DNA from: Actinomycetes bacterium | Lineage (GTDB): Bacteria > Actinomycetota > Thermoleophilia > Gaiellales > Gaiellaceae | Length of the DNA: 14,734 nucleotides | NCBI GenBank assembly: GCA_025350775.1 | Contig: JANXXF010000496.1 | Coordinates: forward strand, 1-14,734 | Reading direction: 5' to 3' | In this document: positions 1 through 7,091 of the stretch, one piece after another | Layout: each line of letters starts with the position of its first letter | Position numbering within the stretch: position 1 is the first letter of the stretch | The notes under the pieces: generated by a model | Database searches by the model: none | What the model saw: the letters and a program-made list of their open reading frames with translations, nothing else | Told to the model about the DNA's origin: nothing | Translations under genes and position numbers: made by a program

Positions 1-673
1 CCTCGTTCTCGAGCACGACCACGGTGCCCGTCTCGGCCACGAGGAAGTTCGCACCGGTGATGCCGATGCCCGCATCGAGGAAGGTCGCGCGCAGGCGCGA
101 TCGCGCCCAGGCGACCATCGTCGCGGGGTCGTCCCCGATCAGCCGGCCGGCCTCGGCCGAGAGGATGTCCGAGACCTCGCCGCGATCCATGTGCACGATC
201 GGCGCGAGCAGGTGCGAGGGGCGTTGCCCGGCGAGCTGGCAGACCCACTCGCCGAGGTCGGTCTCGACCGGGCGGATGCCGGCAGCCTCGAGGGCGCCGT
301 TCAGCCCGATCTCCTCGGTCGCCATCGACTTCGACTTGGCGACGAGCTTCGCGCCGCGGCGCTCGCAGATGGCGACGATCAGCGCCGACGCCTCCTCGGG
401 CGTCCGCGCCCGGTGCACGTGCCCGCCGAGCCCCTCCACCGAGCGCTGGAACTGGCCGAGATAGCCCTCGAGGTCGTCGACGACGCGCATCCGCAGCTCG
501 TGCGCGCGCTCGCGCAACTCCTCCACGTCCTCCAGGCCCGACCAGGCGTCGAGGCGGAGGTCGCGAAGCCGGTTGACCGAGAGGTCGAGCGCGCCCTGGA
601 TGCGCGCGTCGCCGAGCTTCCCCCGCGCGATCACACGGAAAGTACCGGACTCCTGGGAGAGTTTGCTGCTCAC
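1..673 (-). CDS. lutB: LutB-type lactate utilization iron-sulfur protein, N-terminal part (runs off left edge)
   Basis: LutB is a subunit of the LutABC complex, which oxidises L-lactate to pyruvate in the cytoplasm. The visible 224 codons give the LUD (DUF162) domain: an N-terminal helical stretch (about residues 25-75), then the family signature KSKSMATEEIGLN at about 113-125, VETDLGEW at 136-143, HLLAPIVHMDR at 154-164 and GITGANFLVAETGT at 204-217. The two ferredoxin-like 4Fe-4S motifs and C-terminal region of a typical protein of about 470 residues lie beyond the left edge, so the full cluster set cannot be checked. The start is a GTG whose last two bases are the first two of the lutA TGA (GTGA overlap), implying translational coupling to lutA. 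No lutC is visible; it may lie further left. Identification rests on motif recognition and on the lutA neighbour. Confidence 0.88.
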   Translation of the reverse strand, partial: MSSKLSQESGTFRVIARGKLGDARIQGALDLSVNRLRDLRLDAWSGLEDVEELRERAHELRMRVVDDLEGYLGQFQRSVEGLGGHVHRARTPEEASALIVAICERRGAKLVAKSKSMATEEIGLNGALEAAGIRPVETDLGEWVCQLAGQRPSHLLAPIVHMDRGEVSDILSAEAGRLIGDDPATMVAWARSRLRATFLDAGIGITGANFLVAETGTVVVLENE

Positions 674-1383
674 GCGCCGCCACCGCCGATTCCCCGCGCC
701 AGCGCGGTTGCGAGGTGGACGACGGGGATGCCGCCCACTTTCCGTACGCGCCCGTCGAGGTGCATCAGGCAGCCCGGGTCGGCGGTGACGAGCGCCTCGG
801 CGCCGGTTCCACGCGCGCCGCCCAGCTTGTCGTCGGCCATCGAGAGCGAGATCTCCGGCTGGCGCACCGAGAACGTCCCGCCGAAGCCGCAGCAGAGATC
901 GGCGCGTGGCAGCGGCACGAGCGTGGCTCCGGTCTGCTCGAGCAGGCGGCGCGGCTGCTCGGCGACCTTCAGCTCGCGCAGCATGTGACAGGAGTCGTGG
1001 TAGGCGACCGTGCGGCCCTCGTTGCGGCGCGGCAGCTCGATGCCGGCGCGGTCGAGGAAGGCCGACAGCTCCCACACCTCGTACGGCTCGACCCCGAGCA
1101 GCGCCGGGAGGTAGTGCGTGACCATCGTCGTGCACGAGCCCGACGGCAGGATCACCGGCGCCGAGCGCGAGAATGCCCTCGTGAACGTGCGGGCAACACG
1201 GCGCGCGGCGGCATGGTGCCCCGCGTTGTACGCCGGCTGACCGCAGCACACCTGGCGCGCCGGGAGCTCGACGCGGAAGCCGGTTTCACGCAGCAGAGCC
1301 TCCGCGTCGGCGACCGCATCCGGGAAGACGAGGTCGCCGAGACACGTCGCGAACAGCTGCACGACCTCGGCCACGAGCGGCAC
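670..1383 (-). CDS. lutA: LutA-type lactate utilization protein, (Fe-S)-binding CCG-domain protein
   Basis: This is the small (Fe-S)-binding subunit of the L-lactate oxidation complex, related to the C-terminal subunit of glycolate oxidase and to heterodisulfide reductase HdrB. It has two cysteine-rich CCG domains: CATCLGDL-like residues near 11-17 (C14), CCGQPAYN at 46-53 and PSGSC at 80-84 in the first, and HDSCHM at 129-134, CCGFGGTFSVR at 164-174 and DPGC at 202-205 in the second. These cysteines are expected to bind the non-canonical cluster. At 237 residues it matches the usual family length of about 240. I chose the GTG at 1383 because FATCLGDL must sit near the N-terminus; GTG at 1407 (8 residues longer) and GTG at 1374 are possible, and no clear ribosome binding site decides. 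A much longer in-frame extension is open but would overlap the divergent gene and reads as low-complexity Arg/Pro/Ser sequence. It overlaps lutB by 4 bp. Confidence 0.9.
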   Translation of the reverse strand: MPLVAEVVQLFATCLGDLVFPDAVADAEALLRETGFRVELPARQVCCGQPAYNAGHHAAARRVARTFTRAFSRSAPVILPSGSCTTMVTHYLPALLGVEPYEVWELSAFLDRAGIELPRRNEGRTVAYHDSCHMLRELKVAEQPRRLLEQTGATLVPLPRADLCCGFGGTFSVRQPEISLSMADDKLGGARGTGAEALVTADPGCLMHLDGRVRKVGGIPVVHLATALARGIGGGGA

Positions 1384-1423
1384 TCTACCCGCCACGTCCG
1401 CCCTCACAGGCGAGAATGCCCGG

Positions 1424-1795
1424 ATGAACCGCCGCCAGCGCCTCACTGCCCGCCTCCTTACCTTCGGCCTCGTCGTGGCCGGCGTCTGCCTTGTCCTTGC
1501 CAACGTCGACTCGCTCTTCGGCGGCGGCCTGGGCTCACGGCTCGTGCGGCTCGTCGCCGGGCTCGTGCTCGTGTTCGAAGGCCTGGCGCTCACGCTCGAC
1601 GGCTCTCGCTCGTGGGTGCCCCACGGGCGCCGGCTCGTCCGCGACCTGATGCTCGAGCGCTTCTACGGCGGGGCGAACACGCTGCTCGGTCGGCTGCTGA
1701 CGGGCACCGCCAGGCTCGTCCTGGGCCCGACGCTATTCATCCTCGGTCTCGTCTTCGTCGGCTTCGGTGCGCTCGAGCTGACTCGTGTGCCGTGA
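1424..1795 (+). CDS. Small hypothetical membrane protein, three predicted helices
   Basis: A 123-residue protein that I do not recognise. It has three hydrophobic stretches, at about residues 10-28, 40-58 and 97-119, the last rich in Gly/Leu/Val/Phe. The N-terminus is basic (MNRRQRLTAR) and a basic, amphipathic loop of about 38 residues separates helices two and three, which predicts an integral cytoplasmic-membrane protein. Codon use is as GC-rich as in the neighbours, supporting a real gene. It diverges from lutA with only about 40 bp between the starts. A GAGAAT hexamer (1413-1418, four of six matches to a -10 box) lies 5 bp before the ATG and there is no good Shine-Dalgarno, so a leaderless transcript is possible. 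Function is unknown and no enzymatic motif is visible. Confidence 0.7.
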   Translation: MNRRQRLTARLLTFGLVVAGVCLVLANVDSLFGGGLGSRLVRLVAGLVLVFEGLALTLDGSRSWVPHGRRLVRDLMLERFYGGANTLLGRLLTGTARLVLGPTLFILGLVFVGFGALELTRVP

Positions 1796-1827
1796 TCGGC
1801 GTCGGCCTGCAGGGGGCGTGAAAGCAA

Positions 1828-1853
1828 GGAGGCCCCGCCGAAGCGGGGCCTCC
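1828..1853 (+). terminator. Perfect 11-bp hairpin after the small membrane gene
   Basis: The arms GGAGGCCCCGC (1828-1838) and GCGGGGCCTCC (1843-1853) are exact inverted complements around a CGAA loop, 33 bp after the stop of the small membrane gene. No T tract follows on either strand, so this is a GC-rich hairpin terminator of the kind common in actinobacteria or an mRNA-stabilising 3' structure rather than a textbook Rho-independent terminator. The structure is seen directly; the role is inferred from position. Confidence 0.6.
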
Positions 1854-1949
1854 AGTTCCGGGCCCTGCCTGGAGAGGGCGGATGACGGGCCCGGAAGGGG
1901 TCGATGCGCCGGGCGCGAAGGTGACTGCACCGGAATCGGTCGCAACTCC

Positions 1950-1961
1950 GCACATTAGTGC
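1950..1961. promoter_or_regulatory. Short palindrome in the leader of the histidine kinase gene
   Basis: GCAC-ATTA-GTGC is a perfect 4+4 inverted repeat with an AT-rich centre, standing out in the 265-bp GC-rich gap (1796-2060) upstream of the kinase. It lies about 100 bp before the kinase ATG. Further down, a TTGACT (1993-1998) resembles a -35 box but has no convincing -10 at 16-18 bp. The remainder of the gap after the hairpin at 1828-1853 holds nothing I can name. A role as operator is a guess; an 8-bp palindrome can occur by chance. Confidence 0.2.
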
Positions 1962-2060
1962 TGTTCGCCTACCCGAGCGCAACCCTTGCCGCTTGACTCC
2001 CACGGCATTCACACAGACCGAAGGGACGTACGGCCCGTTGAGACCGAAGTCGCTGCGCCG

Positions 2061-3878
2061 ATGACCGAGACGATCGCCACCCAGGCCGCGACCCGGCTCC
2101 GCCTGCAGCAGCTACGGGCGTCCCTCCGACGGCTGACGACGGCGATACCTGCACTGGCAGTCCTCGCCCTCGGGATCGCCGCCATCACGGTCTACTTCTT
2201 CCTGCCGACGCTGCCGCAAGACGCCCTCTACGTCGCGTTCGGCGCCATTGGTGCCCTGGCCATCGCCGCCGGGGCAGTTCGCAACCTCGACGGGAGCGCC
2301 CGCCGGCCCTGGTTCCTGCTCGCGGCCGCCCAGGCCGCGTTCTCGATCGGCGACGGCGTGCTCAACTTCTATCCCAACGTCACGGGCCATGACGCCCCGT
2401 TCCCCTCGCTTGCCGACATCGTCTACCTCGCCGGGTACCCATTCCTGGGCGCCAGCATCTACCTGCTGGTGCGCCGGCTGACCTCGGCCGAGGGGCGGTT
2501 CGTCTACATCGACGCGGCGCTGATGACCGGCGCATTCGCCCTCGTGCAGTGGGTCTTTTTGATCCAGCCGTACGTCCATCGGACCGACGAGACCGTCTAC
2601 GCCCGCGTCGTGCTGATGGCGTACCCGGCAATGGACATCCTGCTCCTGGGCGTGCTGGCACGCTTCTTCACGGCTCCCGGGTGGCGATCGTCGGCATACG
2701 TCCTGCTCATCGCTGCCGTCCTGCTGCTGATCGCTGCCGACGAGATCTACCTCTCCGACATCAACGCCTACGTCTCCGGGCAGTGGAGCGACGCACTGTG
2801 GCTGCTCTCGTACCTGCTGTTCGCGGTCACCGCACTGACGCCGTCGATGCGCGCCGTGAGCACCGCCCGCTCGGTGGTGATGCCGCGGCTGTCGGTGTCG
2901 CGGCTCGGCCTGCTCGCGCTGGCGCTGGTCACGGCACCGGTCGTGCTGATCGTCGAGACCGGCACCTCACGCGACGAGCAGACGCTCTACCTGATCGGCG
3001 CGGCGGCTACGGCGCTCTCCGGGCTCACGCTCGTGAGGATCGTCGGCCTCGTTCGTGGCGTCGAGCGACTCCGTGCCGCCGAGCAGCTCGCCCGCGAGGA
3101 GGTCGAGGAGGCGCACCGGCTGCTCGCCGACCAGAACGAGGAGCTCGTCGCGGCCGATCGCATGAAGGACGAGTTCATCGGCATGATCTCGCACGACCTG
3201 CGGACGCCGCTCGTCTCGGCCACCGGCTTCCTGGAGCTGCTCTCCGACGGCGACGCGGGCGAGCTGAACGTCGAGCAGCGACGGTACGTCGGCTTCATCC
3301 AGCGCGCAGCCGACCGCCTGCTCCGCCAGGTCGAGGATCTCCTGGTCGCCGCGTCGCTGCAGGCAGGCCGCTTCGCGCTCGACCCCGAAGATGTCGAACT
3401 CGCAGGGATCGCCCAGGAGTCGGTCGACGCACTGCGCCCGGTCGCCGCCTCCAAGGGTGTCGAGCTGCGACTCGTCGTCGAGCCGGCGCCGCTCGTCCAT
3501 GCCGACTCGCTCCGGCTCGCCCAGGTGATCGACAACCTCCTGTCGAACGCGATCAAGTTCACGCCGAAGGACGGCACGGTTGAAATGCGCGTGCTCGCGG
3601 ACGGCGATCGCGCCGTGCTGGAGGTGGCTGACTCGGGGATCGGCATCCCCGACGCCGAGCAGTCGGCCCTCTTCGAGCGCTTCTTCCGCGCCTCGGACGC
3701 CGTCGAGCGGCGGATTCCCGGCACCGGGCTCGGCCTCTACATCGTGAAGTCACTCGTGCAGGCACACGGCGGCGTAATCACGTTGCGCAGCGCGGCGGGC
3801 GAGGGAACGACGTTCCGGGTCGACCTGCCGGCGGCCGACGAGGCTCGGGCGCAGCTTCAGTCGCCCGGAGGCCGGTAG
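2061..3878 (+). CDS. Ten-helix membrane sensor histidine kinase
   Basis: A 605-residue two-component sensor kinase. The first 330 residues hold about ten hydrophobic helices (near 27-48, 55-73, 84-103, 117-137, 149-169, 183-203, 211-229, 243-261, 281-299, 307-330) with short loops, so any signal is probably sensed in or next to the membrane. A charged coiled-coil linker (about 334-370) leads into HisKA with the H box ISHDLRTPL (phospho-acceptor H378). The HATPase_c domain has the N box DNLLSNAIKF (491-500), G1 box DSGIGIP (524-530), F box FERFF (538-542) and G2 box GTGLGLYIVK (554-563). All catalytic boxes are intact. The ATG at 2061 is preferred; a TTG at 1986 is in frame but adds 25 residues of non-membrane sequence. 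Its 3' end overlaps the convergent response regulator gene by 22 bp, making that regulator the likely partner. I do not recognise the membrane domain as a named family; the signal is unknown. Confidence 0.92.
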   Translation: MTETIATQAATRLRLQQLRASLRRLTTAIPALAVLALGIAAITVYFFLPTLPQDALYVAFGAIGALAIAAGAVRNLDGSARRPWFLLAAAQAAFSIGDGVLNFYPNVTGHDAPFPSLADIVYLAGYPFLGASIYLLVRRLTSAEGRFVYIDAALMTGAFALVQWVFLIQPYVHRTDETVYARVVLMAYPAMDILLLGVLARFFTAPGWRSSAYVLLIAAVLLLIAADEIYLSDINAYVSGQWSDALWLLSYLLFAVTALTPSMRAVSTARSVVMPRLSVSRLGLLALALVTAPVVLIVETGTSRDEQTLYLIGAAATALSGLTLVRIVGLVRGVERLRAAEQLAREEVEEAHRLLADQNEELVAADRMKDEFIGMISHDLRTPLVSATGFLELLSDGDAGELNVEQRRYVGFIQRAADRLLRQVEDLLVAASLQAGRFALDPEDVELAGIAQESVDALRPVAASKGVELRLVVEPAPLVHADSLRLAQVIDNLLSNAIKFTPKDGTVEMRVLADGDRAVLEVADSGIGIPDAEQSALFERFFRASDAVERRIPGTGLGLYIVKSLVQAHGGVITLRSAAGEGTTFRVDLPAADEARAQLQSPGGR

Positions 3879-4552
3879 CGGTAGCCGAACCCGCGGACCG
3901 TCTCGATCGGCTCGTGCTCGACGCCTGCCGCGCGGAGCTTGCGGCGAAGGTAGCTCACGTACGTGCGAATCTCCTCCGCTGAGATCCCATAGGCGCGGCG
4001 CCACACGATCTCGAGCAACTGGTCGTAGCCGAGTACCTGCCCGGCATGACGGACGAGCGTCGAGAGCAGCCGGAACTCCAGGGGTGTCAGGCGCATCGGA
4101 TACCCGGCGGCCTCGACACGGCGTTGGAGAAAGTCGATCCGTAGGAGGCCGTCGTCGTAGGCCTCGTCGACGCCCGCCCGGCCACTGGAGCGTCGGAGCA
4201 ACGCCTCGACGCGGGCAAGCAGCTCCTGGCGGCCGAACGGCTTCGTAACGTAGTCGTCGGCACCCGAGCGCAGGCCCCGCACCTTCTCGAGCTCCGAGCT
4301 ACGCCCCGTGAGCACCAGCACCGGCACCTCGCTGGCGGCGCGGATCCGCTCGAGCACGCCCCAACCGTCGATGCCGGGCATCGCGATGTCGAGAACGACG
4401 AGGTCGACCTCGAGCCCTGATTGCAGCACGGCCAGCCCCGCCTCGCCGCCGAGCGCGGGCGTCACCATGAACCCGGCGCGGCCCAGCAGCTCCGCCACGA
4501 GCGCGAGCACGTCCACTTCGTCGTCGATGGCGAGCACATGGCCGCGCGTCAC
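3857..4552 (-). CDS. OmpR/PhoB-family response regulator
   Basis: A 231-residue DNA-binding response regulator. The receiver domain (about 5-117) has the acidic pair D10/D11, the phospho-acceptor D55 (VVLDIAMPGIDGWG), T82 and the conserved K104 (DYVTKPFG), so phosphorylation should be normal. The C-terminal winged helix-turn-helix (about 133-228) has the typical LTPLEFRLL (155-163), the recognition-helix region IRTYVSYLRRKL (195-206) and TVRGFGYRY (218-226). The GTG start is preceded by GGAAGAGG at 8-15 bp, and an in-frame TAG just above rules out a longer protein. It faces the membrane histidine kinase and overlaps its 3' end by 22 bp; cognate pairing is inferred from adjacency because nothing in the sequence names a target regulon. 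A direct repeat upstream (4587-4606) is a candidate autoregulatory site. Confidence 0.93.
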   Translation of the reverse strand: MTRGHVLAIDDEVDVLALVAELLGRAGFMVTPALGGEAGLAVLQSGLEVDLVVLDIAMPGIDGWGVLERIRAASEVPVLVLTGRSSELEKVRGLRSGADDYVTKPFGRQELLARVEALLRRSSGRAGVDEAYDDGLLRIDFLQRRVEAAGYPMRLTPLEFRLLSTLVRHAGQVLGYDQLLEIVWRRAYGISAEEIRTYVSYLRRKLRAAGVEHEPIETVRGFGYRYRPPGD

Positions 4553-4586
4553 GGTGCCGACCTCTTCCTAGTTCGGGGGGGTAACG

Positions 4587-4606
4587 CTCTCACATGATTC
4601 TCTCAC
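4587..4606. promoter_or_regulatory. Direct heptamer repeat upstream of the response regulator
   Basis: CTCTCAC occurs at 4587-4593 and again at 4600-4606, a 13-bp period, 35-54 bp before the GTG start of the OmpR-type regulator (read as GTGAGAG on the coding strand). OmpR/PhoB proteins bind tandem half-sites, so an autoregulatory site is conceivable, but their usual period is about 10-11 bp. The repeat is observed; the role is speculative. Confidence 0.22.
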
Positions 4607-4731
4607 GGAACGCCGACGCCGTTCCCACGTACCCGGGATTCAATGCGGGCACGGAGCACGAACTGCCCGAAAGTCGAGACGGTGAGGCGCACTGCGGTCG
4701 CGCCGCCGGCACTCGCACCCGCTCCCGGTCT

Positions 4732-4783
4732 GGTCTGCCAGGCACGCCTCCCTCCTGCGGTCGGGGTGGCGTGCCGACAGACC
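4732..4783. terminator. Long interrupted inverted repeat after acoC
   Basis: GGTCTG (4732-4737) pairs with CAGACC (4778-4783) and GGCACGCC (4741-4748) with GGCGTGCC (4768-4775), leaving a small internal loop and a terminal loop that can add three C-G pairs. It begins about 18 bp past the acoC stop on the minus strand, so it probably ends or stabilises the aco transcript. A second small repeat, GGCCGC/GCGGCC (4794-4799 / 4804-4809), surrounds the acoC TAG itself. No T tract is present. The remainder of the 248-bp gap between acoC and the regulator gene shows no other gene. Confidence 0.5.
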
Positions 4784-4800
4784 GCGCCCTGCGGGCCGCC

Positions 4801-6048
4801 CTAGCGGCCGGCGGTGAGGAACTCGCCGAGCAGCCGGTTGACCTCGCCGGCGCGTTCCATGTGGGGGGAGTGGCCCGCCCCCTCCAGCAGCTCGATCCGG
4901 GCGCCGGCCGGCGCCGACTGCGCCTGCCCGACCGGGACGATCCGGTCGGCGGTGCCCCACACGACGAGCACGGGGATGCCGGTGCCCGCGAGCGCCGCTG
5001 CGACATGTCCGGCCTGGCGGCCGGCGGGGAACACGGCGGCAGCGATCACGGCGAGCGCCTCGGTGACACCGTCGATCCGCTTCATCCGGAGCACGTCGTC
5101 AACCAGACGACGGGTGACGAGCTCGGGGTCGGCGAACAGCCGCTCCAGCAGTGGCTTCAGATCGCGCCGGCTCTCGGCAGCGACGAAGCCGTCGATGTAG
5201 TCGCCGTCGATCTCCTCGCCGAAGCCAACCGGCGCGATCAGGGCGAGCGACGTCACGAGGCCCGGCCGGGAGGCCGCCAGCCGCGCCGCGACCGCGCCGC
5301 CGAGCGAGTGCCCGACCAGGTGCGCACGCGCCACGCCGAGCCCGTCGAGAAACGCGCCGACGGTGCCGGCGAGCGCTTCGAGGTCGCCGGCACCGACATC
5401 CTTCGACGACTCGCCGTGCCCCGGCAGGTCGAGCGCGATCACCGTGCGCCCGCCCCCCGCCAGCGGCTCCTGGTTGAACAGCCAGTTGCCCAGGTCGCCG
5501 CCGAAGCCATGGAGCAGCACGACGGTGTCGCCGTCACCCGCAGGGGCCTCGGCCCCGTCGCCCGTGACGGCCCCGGCCTCGCCGCCCTCGGCGCCGCCCA
5601 GGCGGAGGTAACGGATGCGACGGCCGTCGACGGTGAGGGCCTCGGTGCGCGGGCCGCTGTCGGCCTCGTCGGCGGGGACGAAGCTCGCCTGGAGCTCGGC
5701 GGCGTACGCGTCAACGGCGGCAGGGTCGGCGACGGCCGCAGCGGCCGGGCCGATCACCGCGATCGGCGCGCCCACCGGGATCGTCTCACCGGGCTGCGCG
5801 AGACGGCGCAGCAGCGTCCCGGCAGAGGTCGCCTCGACGATGCCGTCGATCTTGTCGGTCTCGACCTCGGCGAGCCCGTCCCCGAGCGCCACAACGGCGC
5901 CCTCCTCGACGAGCCAGGCGATGAAGCGCCCCTCCGACATCGAGAGGCCCCACTTCGGCATGACGAGCTTGCTCAGGCCCGCAGCGGAGCCCGCAGCGGA
6001 GCCCGCCGCGGAGCCCGCCGCGTCGCCGGCGCCGGCGTCGGCGCTCAC
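4801..6048 (-). CDS. acoC: AcoC-like E2: lipoyl domain fused to alpha/beta-hydrolase
   Basis: This is the acyl-transferring E2 component of an acetoin-dehydrogenase-type complex, which would receive an acetyl group from E1 on its lipoyl arm and pass it to CoA. A low-complexity Ala/Gly/Ser N-terminus (1-24, with the tetrapeptide SAAG repeated) precedes a lipoyl domain (about 26-100) with the lipoylation site ETDKIDG (K66). A linker rich in Ala/Gly/Glu (about 100-172) leads to an alpha/beta-hydrolase domain (173-412) with HGFGG (180-184), nucleophile elbow GHSLGG (S248), acid D368 in WGTADRIVP and H393 in GAGHSPHME. The classical HHxxxDG acyltransferase domain and the E3-binding domain are absent, as in the Pseudomonas and Clostridium AcoC-type proteins. 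Length 415, a little above the roughly 370 of AcoC because of the N-terminal extension. The GTG start overlaps the acoB TGA (GTGA), so the two are probably translationally coupled. The substrate could be another alpha-hydroxyketone. Confidence 0.88.
   Translation of the reverse strand: MSADAGAGDAAGSAAGSAAGSAAGLSKLVMPKWGLSMSEGRFIAWLVEEGAVVALGDGLAEVETDKIDGIVEATSAGTLLRRLAQPGETIPVGAPIAVIGPAAAAVADPAAVDAYAAELQASFVPADEADSGPRTEALTVDGRRIRYLRLGGAEGGEAGAVTGDGAEAPAGDGDTVVLLHGFGGDLGNWLFNQEPLAGGGRTVIALDLPGHGESSKDVGAGDLEALAGTVGAFLDGLGVARAHLVGHSLGGAVAARLAASRPGLVTSLALIAPVGFGEEIDGDYIDGFVAAESRRDLKPLLERLFADPELVTRRLVDDVLRMKRIDGVTEALAVIAAAVFPAGRQAGHVAAALAGTGIPVLVVWGTADRIVPVGQAQSAPAGARIELLEGAGHSPHMERAGEVNRLLGEFLTAGR
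5977..6022. repeat. 12-bp tandem repeat encoding SAAG units in AcoC
   Basis: Units GCCCGCAGCGGA (5977-5988, 5989-6000), GCCCGCCGCGGA (6001-6012) and a partial fourth (6013-6022) lie head to tail. On the coding strand they read as SAAG repeats at the extreme N-terminus of the E2 protein. The repeat explains the longer N-terminus compared with usual AcoC proteins and is a likely site of length variation by slippage, always in frame because the unit is 12 bp. Confidence 0.85.
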
Positions 6049-7073
6049 CGGCGGCTTCCGGACTTGGCGCCGAGCACGTCGCGAACGGCAGCGGCGATGC
6101 GCTCCGGGCTCGGCACGAAGACATCCTCGAGCGCCGGCGAGAACGGCACCGGCGAGTGCGGCGACGTCACCATGCGGATCGGCGCCCGCAGCGCGTCGAA
6201 CGCGTTCTGCGCGACGAGCGCTGCAACGTCGGAGGCGAACGAGCAGCGCGGGTGGGCCTCGTCGACGACGACGAGGCGCCCCGTGCTCTCGACGCTCTCG
6301 TAGATCGTCTCCTCGTCGAGCGGCGACGTGGTGCGCGGGTCGACGATCTCGATCTGGATCCCCTCGGCGGCGAGCGTCTCGGCGGCCTGCAGCGCGTGCT
6401 GCACCATCCGGCCGATCGCGACGACCGTGACGTCGCCACCCTCGCGCACGATGTTTGCCTCGCCGAACGGGATCGAGTACGACTCCTCGGGCACGTCGCC
6501 CTCAAGCTCGTACATCGCCTTGTGCTCGAAGAAGATGACCGGGTCGTCGTCGCGCACGGCGGTGATCAGCAGGCCCTTAGCGTCGTACGGGCTCGACGGC
6601 ACGACGACCTTCAGGCCCGGGATATGCGTGAACAGCGGGTACAGGGTCTGGGAGTGCTGCGAGGCTGCCCGCAGCCCGGCGCCGTACATCGTCCGGATGA
6701 CGACCGGGGTGATCGCGTTACCGCCGAACATGTAGCGGAACTTCGCCGCCTGGTTGAAGATCTGGTCGAAGCAGACGCCCATGAAGTCGACGAACATCAG
6801 CTCGGCGATCGGGCGCAGCCCGGAGGCCGCAGCGCCAACCGCGGCGCCGATGAAGGCCGACTCGGAGATCGGCGTGTCGAGGACGCGGTGGGGGTATTTC
6901 GTCTTGAGGCCCTGGGTCGCGCCCAGCGCGCCACCCCACGCTTCGTCGTTGCCGGCGGAGCCGCCGGCGCCGCCCGCGATGTCCTCGCCCAGGATGATCA
7001 CGCGCTCGTCGCGTGCCATCTCCTGGTGCATCGCCTCGTTGATCGCGAGCAGGAAGCTCAGCTTGCGTGCCAT
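6045..7073 (-). CDS. acoB: Acetoin dehydrogenase-type E1 component, beta subunit
   Basis: A 342-residue transketolase-like beta subunit of a TPP-dependent alpha2beta2 E1. The N-terminal pyrimidine-binding domain includes INEAMHQEMARDERVIILGEDI (split here at residues 11-32, with the conserved GED near 29-31), DTPISESAFIGAAVGAA starting near 66 and ELMFVDFMGVCFDQIFNQAAK from about 90. The C-terminal transketolase domain (about 205-330) contains VVAIGRMVQHAL, the family's VDPRTTSPLDEETI and VVVDEAHPRCSF. With AcoA it would decarboxylate/cleave acetoin on TPP and hand acetyl to the lipoyl arm of AcoC. The ATG at 7073 has a GAGAGG ribosome binding site about 7 bp upstream and follows the acoA stop by 18 bp. 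The same fold serves pyruvate and branched-chain complexes; assignment to acetoin rests on the acoX and AcoC neighbours. Confidence 0.9.
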   Translation of the reverse strand: MARKLSFLLAINEAMHQEMARDERVIILGEDIAGGAGGSAGNDEAWGGALGATQGLKTKYPHRVLDTPISESAFIGAAVGAAASGLRPIAELMFVDFMGVCFDQIFNQAAKFRYMFGGNAITPVVIRTMYGAGLRAASQHSQTLYPLFTHIPGLKVVVPSSPYDAKGLLITAVRDDDPVIFFEHKAMYELEGDVPEESYSIPFGEANIVREGGDVTVVAIGRMVQHALQAAETLAAEGIQIEIVDPRTTSPLDEETIYESVESTGRLVVVDEAHPRCSFASDVAALVAQNAFDALRAPIRMVTSPHSPVPFSPALEDVFVPSPERIAAAVRDVLGAKSGSRR

Positions 7074-7091
7074 GATCGGTCCTCTCGCTCT

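Noticed and set aside
1384..1593. An in-frame upstream extension of lutA by about 70 codons (to an ATG at 1593).
   Set aside because: The added sequence is Arg/Pro/Ser-rich with no family similarity and lies antisense to the small membrane gene; LutA proteins begin just before the FxTCLxDL motif.
1854..2060. A riboswitch-like leader before the histidine kinase gene.
   Set aside because: Apart from the terminator hairpin and a short palindrome there is no conserved core of any riboswitch class that I can recognise.
4625..4660. A stretch in the acoC-regulator gap (around ATTCAATGCGGGCA) that briefly resembles a tRNA T-arm on the minus strand.
   Set aside because: No acceptor stem, anticodon arm or correct T-loop spacing can be formed around it.
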